From Eopsaltria australis (lineage: Eukaryota > Chordata > Aves > Passeriformes > Petroicidae): a DNA stretch of 64,000 nucleotides. Numbering within the stretch: position 1 is the first letter of the stretch; each line of letters starts with the position of its first letter. The notes beneath the pieces are model-generated. The model did not search any database, was not told where the DNA came from, and saw only the letters and a list, made by a program, of their open reading frames with translations. Below, one piece after another: positions 55,623 through 64,000 of the stretch. The translations under genes and the position numbers were made by a program. The stretch lies in contig JAVTVJ010001748.1 of the NCBI GenBank assembly GCA_034509425.1, positions 1 to 64,000 on the forward strand. Reading direction: 5' to 3'.

Positions 55623-56134
55623 GAAACATAGCAGATAGGATTATAGTAATGAAGAATTGACTATTTCAGTATTGGAGTAAAAAAAGTTTACATTTTTATT
55701 GTTATTAATTTATCTTTTTCTGTCTTTGATAATCTTTTTTTTCATTAGAGAATGTTTTTTCAACTCTATATGCTTATAAAGTAGAAGACTATTTGAGAAA
55801 ATGAGAAGAAAATGCCACTTGCCAGTTAGAGATTCAGTTAGTATTCTTTGTGGGCTAGCTACAAGTCATACTGTTTTGAACTTCAAGGGCTGTAACCTGC
55901 AGTGCAATTGAGCTCTGTTTTACACCATTTGATGTGAATGCCAAAACTCATTGATTTTTTTGCATCTGTTGCTTCTAAAGAAAATGCATATTTCATATTC
56001 GTAGTTCACACAGTTCATGACAGAGGCATCTATCATGAAAGCACAAAGGACTGCCATTTTGATTAAATTGCTGGTTTCATGTTTAAAACCTGCATTAATA
56101 ATTTCTGTATTTTTATTTGGAAAATAATATTTAG

Positions 56135-56250
56135 GAACTGGAAAACAAAGAAAAGTTACTCAAACAATTCAAAGATGCAGTAGAGGACTACAAACAAAAA
56201 TTTGCAATAATTCGGCATCAACAAGGCTTGCTGTATAAAGAGTATCAAAG
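56135..56250 (+). pseudogene. CEP290: CEP290 relic exon 13
   Basis: Open: ELENKEKLLKQFKDAVEDYK, QKFAIIRHQQGLLYKEYQ. Acceptor TTTAG and donor GTATTT are intact; ends in phase 2. Confidence 0.93.
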
Positions 56251-57453
56251 GTATTTCTCTCTTTTCTGAATTATGGAAGTTCAATTATCTAAATATTAAA
56301 CAATCTTGAAACAAGATTTGCTGCTGTGTTTAAGTAGTTCTTTGGTTAATGTTGTAAGTGCCGCCCTGTTTGTATATGGACTCCATACACTTTCTTTAGT
56401 CCTGTAAGGAAAACTCCTACAAAACCATCTTCTGCTGGACTCTTCTCACGTTGCATATTTTGTCATGAGGATTTCATTGTCCTTTCTGCATCTGATATCT
56501 TGCATTTTATTAGAACCTGGTATGATGGACTCTTCAGCCTCGTTTTCCTTTGCTTTCAAGTATGGGTTCTAATAGGTTTTTGGGAGCAGAGAGGAGGGGA
56601 GGGAAAAAAGTAAACTGCTGTCCAAATACAGTCAGAGATCTCTGAAAATTTCAGGTTGTTGGGATTTTGTGGTTGGTTTTCTTTTGGACTCTTAGTTCTT
56701 TTATATGCTTCAGTGAACCTAAAGTCTATAAAATAATTCTTATGGTCAAAAAAATAAAAAAAGTGTTTTCATCTCTTGGGAGGATAGGGATGAATATGAT
56801 GATTTGGATTTTTCAATTAACAAACTGTTTGTTGAATACTTTTGGATTGGAATGAACAGTCACCCGGATGGCTTCTGGAATAAGGGTTTAACCTTTCAGA
56901 AACCTTTGTTTGTTCTTTGAATCAATTAAGGTTCCCAGACAATGTTATCTCTTTTTTAGGCATTAAAGAGACAGTTTTTTTTATTGAAGGCTGTAATATA
57001 CTGCCTCATTTACTACTAGGTGAGATGTCTACAATGACAGGGATAAAATGATGATTCAAGGCTCCTTCTCTAAACCTGGGACCGATTGAAGTTACAGGAG
57101 GAGATTCTTTGACTTGGCATCCCATTAAAAGTCACTTTCAAAGAATTTTCTTTCATTCTCCTCCATTTTGCTCCATTATGTAAGAAACTAAGATATCTCT
57201 TTGAAGAGAAAATACCACTTCTAAAATACCCTCGATTAACCACTTTTTAAACCAGCCTAAACTATGCCATTTAGTCTATAGGAACTTCCTTATTTGACAT
57301 GTATGAAAGATCATAGCTTTTTTTTTCCAAATAAATAAATAAATAAATATGGATAGAGGAGAGTAGTTTGGGCCAAAGTGAAGCTGAATAAGCTGAATCG
57401 TTTTATGTTTTGGGTGTGGTTTTCACTGAAATAACAAAACAAGGGCGGAAAGT

Positions 57454-58048
57454 TGTAGCGGTGGTTCTGAACCAGGAAGGACGAGGACTTCCGGTGGCAT
57501 GTTCCACAGACAGAGAATTTCCCCCCGGAGCTGCCAGAGACAATGGTTTAGAACACCAAGCCACGAACCCCAAGTTCCTGCTATTGGTTCCTTGATTTGT
57601 CTGTTATGTATCCCAGTTCTGGAACATTCCCTGTTACCCGGTTGTTCATTCGTTGTTCTCTCTTCTCCCCTCCCCTCCCTAAACCTCATTCGACTGCGCA
57701 CCCTGGACCCTCCCTTGTATTGCCCCTGCATCCTCAGTTTATTGGATGTTATCCCTCCCTTAAATACCCATGTCATGAGCTATTCAGGACTCTTAGTCCC
57801 TGAGCTCCCTTGGGGGTAATAAACCTGCCGAACTCTCATACTAAGAGTCCTCCTTCTTTGGGTAGTTCTTTGCTATCCTGCAGTGCTCTGAGGGCAACAT
57901 CAACTCCTCAGCCCCAACGCAGACTAGCGGAGCCTGTCGTCAGCTCCCCGGTTAAGCCCTCTCGATCGGAATGCGAACAGCTTTTCAGAGTCGCGCTAGT
58001 GCTCTGCCGCCGGGATCAGAGCGGGATTAAGAAGCAGGGAACGCAACA
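57454..58048 (+). mobile_element. Solo LTR in CEP290 intron (GAAAGT duplication)
   Basis: A 595-bp segment, ends TGTAGCGG and ACGCAACA, with perfect 6-bp GAAAGT copies (57448-57453 and 58049-58054). AATAAA at 57818-57823 supports plus orientation. The 6-bp duplication suggests an ERVK-type integrase, although the sequence is unlike the ERVK LTRs at 27915 and 35793. Confidence 0.9.
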
Positions 58049-58393
58049 GAAAGTTATGTCCTTTATACATCTGAAATAAAAATAAATGTAATAGAAGGAA
58101 AGATTTGCAGGCAAAAAAGTAGGAAAGTAAGGCATATATATCTCTGCATTATAATATACATTTGAAGAACAAATAAGACACTGAAGAATTATTTTCATCA
58201 TTTAGCTGTAGGCTAAACAGAAAATATTGTTTTTCAGTAATCCATCTACAATTTATCATGTGCTTTTCAAATTATATTACTGCTAAAAGTAAGTACATTG
58301 GTTTGCAATATTTCAGAATTGCTGTTGAAGTTACAGTTTTAAAAATCATCAGGTCTTTCACTGTAATAAATGAAAATTCCTTTACTGTTTTAG

Positions 58394-58496
58394 TCAAAAA
58401 GAAAGCTGGCAAAAAGAATCAGAAAATATGAAAGAGGAAATGAAAAAACTAGAAGAACAAAAAGAACAGGATGCTATGAGAATAAAAGCATATTCT
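58394..58496 (+). pseudogene. CEP290: CEP290 relic exon 14
   Basis: Open: QKESWQKESENMKEEMKKLE, EQKEQDAMRIKAYS. Acceptor TTTTAG and donor GTAAGT are intact; phase continues from exon 13. Confidence 0.9.
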
Positions 58497-60185
58497 GTAA
58501 GTAGTTTTGTTGCTTTCATTTTTCAAAAAGATTTTAGGACATAGAACAGAGGTTTTAATACACTACTCTAGTTTGTTAGATGGGGAAAATGTGTACACAC
58601 ATCTTTTGTGCATATTCTGGGGTGTTGTGTACACATGGGGGTGCTCCACTGTTGTGTGTGCCTGTTGGCCTTCCTGCAGGCTGCTAATCCATGCACTGGG
58701 GAGAAACCACCCCAGGAGCTCCCATCACACACCTGAGGTGTGGGTCCCTAATTGTTGCACTTAGTACCTCCAGACCATTATCTGCAGTGCTGAGGTGTGG
58801 TGTGCAGCAGGGAGGAATCACTCACAAATGCACAGAAGATGCAGGGACAGTGGAGAAGCTTCTGAAACTGAACTAGGTTATGAGTCCTGCATTATAACCC
58901 TTTCTGCCCCTGCTGTTAGAAGTTTTTATGCTTTTTTTTTATACCAGTTTTCAAGCTGACAACTTCTTTATTTGAAGTCTCTAATTGTATGGTTACTAGT
59001 CAGTCTGGTTAATGATGATCTTTCTCTTTAAGATTATCAGTTTTGAGCAAATGCCTTCTAAGGCAGTCTTGGGTATTCTGTTTACACACACTATTTACAC
59101 TCACACTGCTCTCTTAACAGCAGTTTTTACCCAGGCTGTTTGATTGCAAGGAGGAGCATGCAAGCTTGGAAAAACATTAGTTTACACTAAGAATTAAGGT
59201 TATTACTTTCAGTTGCATCCTAATATATACAACTGCTAATGTATAGGAATCAGTGTTTCATAAAAATAGGAAACAGAATTCATCTATTTTGATTTATTTC
59301 CACCAAGTCTGAGTTTAATATTGCATTAAGAAAACTGAAAAGTATTGGTGGTATTTAGAAGTTCCTGGAACTGCTGCAGGTGTCTAATCACAGACATAGT
59401 GCAATTTTAGCTGGCTATGGTTGTCTTTGGGCACCAAACATTGCAAAATTTAACCAAAGGCATATCAGTCACGTCCTTTTAGAGAAGCAGACACAGGGCA
59501 AGGATACCACTGGGTGTTGAAAGTAACTGTGGTTGTTTAGACAGCTGAGTTCTAACAGCTCCAATTTCTACTACCTGTCTCCTTGGCAAGCTGATGTGTG
59601 TGACAGCAAAGCTAAAGCTCACATGACTTCTGTGACCTGAGTTGCTGTAGTTTGCTCTCCCCACTGCTGCCCCTCCTGGGATTTACACATGCATACAAAC
59701 ACGTGTGTGCACACATAGACATAAGTATTCCTATAGAAGGGATCCTGTGGTTACTTTACAAGTATGGGTTGGTCTTCAAAGTAAGATGTTTTTAAGGTTT
59801 GTTTGGAACCATAGGACTTCTATTTTGTTTAGAAAATTGTTCCAATGCATTTTTTTTATTCTAGTATAAATGGGAAGACTGATGATAGTAAATGCCGAGA
59901 ACCATTCTTGTTCTAAATTTTGAAAGTGTCAGCATTAATTAAAATTCCAGTTAATCAGTCAAATGTACTTAGCTTCTGGTTTTGAAGATTCATCTTTTTC
60001 TTAGAATATTGTATGTTTGAACATATGTTGACTGTGTATATATATTTTATTAGCAAAAACAAATTATTTCAGAAAAATTAATGGCATTTTTTTACCTAGA
60101 TTAAAAATATACAAGAGAGCTTGTGTATGTAGTTGTGCTTTACCATTTTTCTATACAATGGTCTTGTTAAAAAAAAGTTTTACAG

Positions 60186-60414
60186 AATTTACTCGATGCG
60201 CTTCAGATGGATCCTGATGAAACAAAGAAAATACTTGCAGAAAATAATAGAAAAATAAGTTTTACAAGTTAATGAAAAATTACTAACAAGGCAGTGTACT
60301 ACTTTACTTGAAATGGAGTGGCATCTCAGAAAAGAAAACGAGAAACTAAAGGGTGAAATAACAAATATGGAGACTGCAGTTACAGGGAAGATCGGAAACT
60401 TGCAACGATTCAAG
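60186..60414 (+). pseudogene. CEP290: CEP290 relic exon 15: frameshift
   Basis: NLLDALQMDPDETKKILAEN leads into a two-base loss near 60260; the remaining sequence matches CEP290 in the shifted frame. Acceptor TTACAG and donor GTATAG are intact. Confidence 0.9.
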
Positions 60415-60518
60415 GTATAGTTTATAGTAGTAATAGCACACATTTTTATTTTTACAATTTGGAAATAAATGCACTTTGTTTTTAAATGGAGTTAATAGTA
60501 GTTTCTTGAATGCATTAC

Positions 60519-61144
60519 TGTTGTGGTGGTGTAGTGGTTACAGTTCGCCTATTCAGGTGGTTCCAAGTCCCCAGAAAACCCTTTTCCCCTGCACTAGGAA
60601 GCCCGGGGCTGGGGACTCCCCTGGCACAGAGCCCGGGTGGTTTGCCCTGTGGATGGGCCGGGCTTCCCGGGGGCTGGCTACCCTGTCCCCAGCTGCCACT
60701 CTCCTGTCTTATCACCTTCAGGCTCCAGAACTCAGTACTTGATTGTATTATCCCCTGCCAGTCTCCCCTTCTCCTCCCCCTTCCTTTCCCAGTTGGTTCC
60801 TGTCCCCCCGATCCCTCCCTGGTTCCTCCCCCGAGCCCATCAGTGATTGGTTTGTAATTCCTCAATAAAAGTCTGATGCAGAAGGTGCCCCAGGTCTTTC
60901 ACCTGGGTGTCCAGAGAGCTGGCAACACAGTGTCTCTATTATCCCGGGTGAAAGAACCCTCCCACGATACTCTGGCTCTTCGGTTACAGTGGCCACCGTA
61001 TTGGGGGATGCAGCCTGCGGTAAGGGGCGTGAGACCTGACAGCAGTGAACCCGCTCAGGTCGGGGACGCTGGCTTGTAAACGCCGTAGGGCTGCAGTCTG
61101 AGACCCTGGTGGTCAGCTGGCCGGCCCAAGACAACGGCCACACA
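60519..61144 (+). mobile_element. Solo LTR in CEP290 intron (TTAC duplication)
   Basis: A 626-bp segment, ends TGTTGTGG and GGCCACACA, with 4-bp TTAC copies (60515-60518 and 61145-61148); ATTAC is possible if the end is placed one base earlier. AATAAA at 60864-60869 supports plus orientation. Its first 40 bases resemble the 5' half of tRNA-Val. Confidence 0.85.
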
Positions 61145-61189
61145 TTACCCAACAGCTTGCTAGTTGCTGTTATAAATATTTTAGAAATA

Positions 61190-61880
61190 TTCTTTGTATT
61201 TAGATAAGCACTGTGACCTGGACAAGCCCTAGCAGTGGGCCCATGGGAATCTCATGAGGTGTAACAAAACCAAGTGCAAGGTTCTGCACCTGGGTCAGGG
61301 CAACTCCTGGTACCAACCCAGGCTGAGGGATGAACAGATGGAGAGCAGCCCTGCTGAGAAAGACTTGGGGGTGCCAGTGGATAAGAGGCTGGACATGACC
61401 CAGCCATGTGCACTTGCAGCCCAGAACCCAAATATATCCTGGCCTGCATCAAAAGCACTGTGGCTGCTATGAGGAAAGGCTGAGAGAATTGGGATTGTTC
61501 AGACTGGAAAAGAGGAAGCCTTTGGGCTGACCTAATTTTGGCCTTCAGTGTCTGAAGGGAGCCTACAAGAAATATGAAGAGAGACTTTTGACAAGGGTAT
61601 GCAGTGACAGGACAATGGGGAATGGCTTCAAACCAAAAGAGAGTAGATTTAGATTAGATATTAGCAAGAAGTTCTTTACTGTGAGGGTGATGAGGCACTG
61701 GCACAGGTTGCCCAGAGAAATTGTGGATGCCCCATCTTTAGAAGTGTTCAAGTAAGGTTGGATGGGGCTCTGAACAACTTTGTCTAGTGGAAGGTGTTTC
61801 TGCCCATGGCAGAGGAGTTGGAACTAGATGATATTCAAGGTGCCCTTCGATCCCAAACCATTCTATGGTTCTATGATCAT
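61190..61880 (+). mobile_element. CR1 LINE 3' fragment
   Basis: Non-coding CR1-like 3' region: a degenerate tail of the reverse-transcriptase frame (TGTAACAAAACCAAGTGCAA context at 61259) followed by a 3' untranslated part ending with ATTCTATGGTTCTATGAT at about 61861-61878, the CR1 terminal repeat signature. It lies in the intron between CEP290 relic exons 15 and 16. Confidence 0.88.
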
Positions 61881-62180
61881 CATATGAAACCAAATCTTTC
61901 CTTTTGGCCTTGCAGGTTGCTAGGGCCTGTATTAATTTTTTAAAATATGTTTTGACAGTGTCTTGAAAGGCAGCCATTGATAAAATTACCCAGAGAGTTG
62001 AAATATCAGAGAAATTTTGTCAGTGTTTATTGCAGGTGATTTTTAAAGATGAACAGTAATTTAGAAAAATAAACCACTATCTAAAGCACTATATTAAGTA
62101 TTATTCTTTTTACATGGAGTAATTTTATATTTAAATTTCTAGCTGATGTTAGTAACCTATTGTGTTGATTATTTTCATAG

Positions 62181-62354
62181 GAAACGGCTTGCTTTAAGAT
62201 TGCAGCTCTGCAGAAAGTGCTGGACAGTAGTGTGCCATTGTCTGAGCTAGAAGTGGCCAATAAGCAGTACAATGCCTTAACTGCTAAATACAGAGAGATG
62301 TTACAAAAAGATAATTTGCTTGTCCAATGGACAACAAATATGGAACACATGGAG
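62181..62354 (+). pseudogene. CEP290: CEP290 relic exon 16
   Basis: 58 open codons, conserved (FKIAALQKVLDSSVPLSELE, VANKQYNALTAKYREMLQKD). Acceptor TTCATAG and donor GTAATG are intact. This is the last exon seen. Confidence 0.94.
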
Positions 62355-63458
62355 GTAATGTTTGTGTTATGTTTTAATCCTAAGGGGAAAAAAATATTAT
62401 ATATTCATTCTGCTTTGCTTTTTTTTCCTCACTTGATGGAATGATAGAACAGAAGTTCCAGCACTGAAATTGCTGGTTAGAACAGTTTCATAGTGGGTAT
62501 GAGATTTCATAGTGGGTTTGAGCCAGTGTGACTGTTGCTATTGAGTTTTAATTTGCTTTCCTGGTATTCTTCAATGGATTAAGACACATACACAGAGCTC
62601 CAGATTTTGTTTCAATGGGCAGACATAAAAGAGTTTTGTTTTGGTTCTTTTTTTTTGTTTGTTTGTTTGCTCTTTAAATTAAGCTTTGGATATGTTCCCT
62701 CAAGAAATAATTTTTAGCTCTTTGATTGCTAAAACAAGGCTGGCAGACAGAATATTTGCTATCATCTTCAGTTTTGGAGGTCATAAGGAAAGTAGAATGA
62801 ATGTAAACACTTTCAAAGCTTTCTCTCAAAGTATGTGCTCTTACTAATTCCCAGCTTTCACAGGAATGTAATGTTTAGTTCCAAAACGACTAAAGCTTTG
62901 GAATTTTACTTCCATAAAAGAACCCAAAGATTGTTCATAATGTGCTTGCAAAATATTGCAGGCACTGCAAATATTTAACTTTTCCTGTGAACTTTTATTC
63001 TGAAGTAGAAGGGAGTTTCTTCTCAAGAACTGTGAAGTTGGCTTCAAAGATACATTAGTACCTCCCACTTTTCGTGGGTGGTAAAGAATGAATGACTCCT
63101 ATGTCTATTTTATGGAATTTTGTGTGTATGAAAACTTGCATTTCCTATTTCAGCAACTTCTTAGAGCTAGAGAACCATTTATCACTTAAAAATGTGTCCA
63201 GAAAACTAAAAATTGAACAATAATATCAAGTATTCAATTTGTTTTATTGGTTAATGTGGAAATTTGTGTTTCTATTTGGAGGAATGAAGGAATATTTACA
63301 AAAGTAACATTTGGCATCATATTAGATGCCTGAAAGAAAGAAAAGAAATGTATGATCTGTCTCAAATAGGTATTTATGTGCAAGAGTAAGTATTCTGTGT
63401 GGGATGAAATATCCTCCAGAAGTACTTCTTTCCCACTATTAATGAGGTGCTTAGTATG
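62355..63458. other. Probable CEP290 intron, no feature seen
   Basis: AT-rich DNA without recognised exon or repeat, between the last exon and the LTR at the window end. Confidence 0.5.
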
Positions 63459-64000
63459 TGTCCTGGGTTAGGCCAGAGGGGTCAAAATCTAGGAAGTGAT
63501 CTGTGCTGCAGGAAGGAATACAACTTCCTTCCTGCGAGAGAGAGCCAATAATCAGGTAGTTTTAAGGACTGAGAAGTAGGTAAACCAATTAAAAAGTTGA
63601 TCCGCCTTCGAGGAAAAAACCATATATAAGCAGAGACTCTCTGAAGCTCTTCATCTTTGGACCTGCTGCTGCTGTGTGGAGAAGAGCAGCTCCTGCTTCT
63701 CTCACTGGTAAGGCCCCCCCCCACCTCCTTCCAAAGGAGGGATGGGGGGGGGAAGGGAGGTTTTATGGCAGCCGTGCCGCTGCAGCCAGGCATGGGGGAG
63801 GAACGGCTGGAATCTTCAGCAGATACAGCTCAGCTGGTGTGCCAGCTACACGAGAGGGAGAGCCAGGCCCCTGCTCCGGGCCAGGCAAGGACCAGGCCGG
63901 ACTCCATCCAGCTCGGGCCAGGCCCTGCCCTGTCACCCCGGGCCCAGATGGCCCTACCAGGCCGAGCCAGCTTGGCAGAGCCAAGCAGAGACTCTTGAGA
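63459..64000 (+). mobile_element. LTR, TGTCCYGGGTTAG family, cut by window end
   Basis: Starts TGTCCTGGGTTAGG and follows the 5' half of the LTRs at 48024 and 54619, including TATATAAG near 63625. The right end lies outside the window, so it cannot be told whether it is solo. Confidence 0.9.

Larger units (their letters stand above)
44356..62354 (+). pseudogene. CEP290: CEP290-like unprocessed pseudogene, partial
   Basis: Sixteen exons in order match vertebrate CEP290, a long coiled-coil protein of centriolar satellites and the ciliary transition zone. They cover roughly residues 275-880 of about 2,480 (from memory). Exon lengths and phases add up across every junction once small indels are allowed, so this is a genomic copy with introns, not a retrocopy. 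Lesions: stops TGA 46203, TGA 46961, TAA 47444, TAA 50014; a 1-base loss in exon 9 and a 2-base loss in exon 15; acceptors lost at 47400 and 49816; GT to GC donors at 46273 and 51473. Four solo LTRs and a CR1 lie in introns. Exons before 44356 were not found; later ones would be beyond 62354, and none was seen by 64000. Confidence 0.93.

Noticed and set aside
58560..58880. Possible repeat or gene in the intron after CEP290 relic exon 14
   Set aside because: GT-rich and locally repetitive, but no duplication, terminal motif or domain was found.

Overview
The window is vertebrate nuclear DNA, most probably from a bird. Three things point there: two CR1-type LINE 3' ends with the terminal 'ATTCTGTGATTCTGTGA'/'ATTCTATGGTTCTATGA' signature, a very dense load of ERVL-, ERVK- and gamma-like endogenous retroviruses (ERVs) of the kind that fill avian repeat-rich chromosomes, and an intron-containing copy of the centrosomal/ciliary gene CEP290 that is no longer translatable. 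No intact protein-coding host gene is visible. Nearly half of the sequence is LTR-retroelement material.

Layout. 1-4546: 3' part of an ERVL-like provirus (RT, RNase H, integrase, 3' LTR), split by a reverse-oriented solo LTR. 4547-14040: unannotated AT-rich DNA with a solo LTR (9016-9984) and a CR1 LINE (about 10640-12545) that is itself split by a solo LTR. 14041-22091: a nearly complete ERVL-like provirus (LTR, primer-binding site, gag with an N-terminal hydrophobic segment and a TQT-motif array, an in-frame UAG, pro-RT-RNase H-integrase, LTR), carrying two later solo LTRs. 22092-26480: nothing recognised apart from a (CATTC)n run and a possible coiled-coil fragment. 26485-43044: a minus-strand gamma-like (class I) provirus with 4-bp target duplications. 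It is the host of a plus-strand betaretrovirus-like ERVK provirus (27915-36138, 6-bp duplications), and the ERVK element in turn hosts two solo LTRs. Two further LTRs sit in the outer element. 43270-44180: one more solo LTR. 44356-62354: sixteen recognisable CEP290 exons in order and phase, with four in-frame stops, two frameshifts and four altered splice sites; their introns hold four solo LTRs and a CR1 fragment. 63459-64000: the start of another LTR.

How it fits together. Target-site duplications allow insertions to be ordered: gamma-like provirus, then ERVK inside it, then solo LTRs inside ERVK. One LTR family (TGTTGGAG...AGGACA, about 0.9 kb) occurs six times, once as the 3' LTR of the first ERVL element and five times alone. 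The retroviral genes are all broken, by stops, frameshifts, deletions, catalytic substitutions or later insertions. Since CEP290 is a single essential ciliary gene in vertebrates, this decayed copy is presumably a duplicate, with a functional gene elsewhere. A W chromosome, an unplaced heterochromatic region, or (in songbirds) the germline-restricted chromosome are plausible locations, but the sequence alone cannot decide.

Limits: family names are assigned from motifs read by eye and from remembered tRNA and CEP290 sequences. No database search or alignment was run, and difference counts are by eye.
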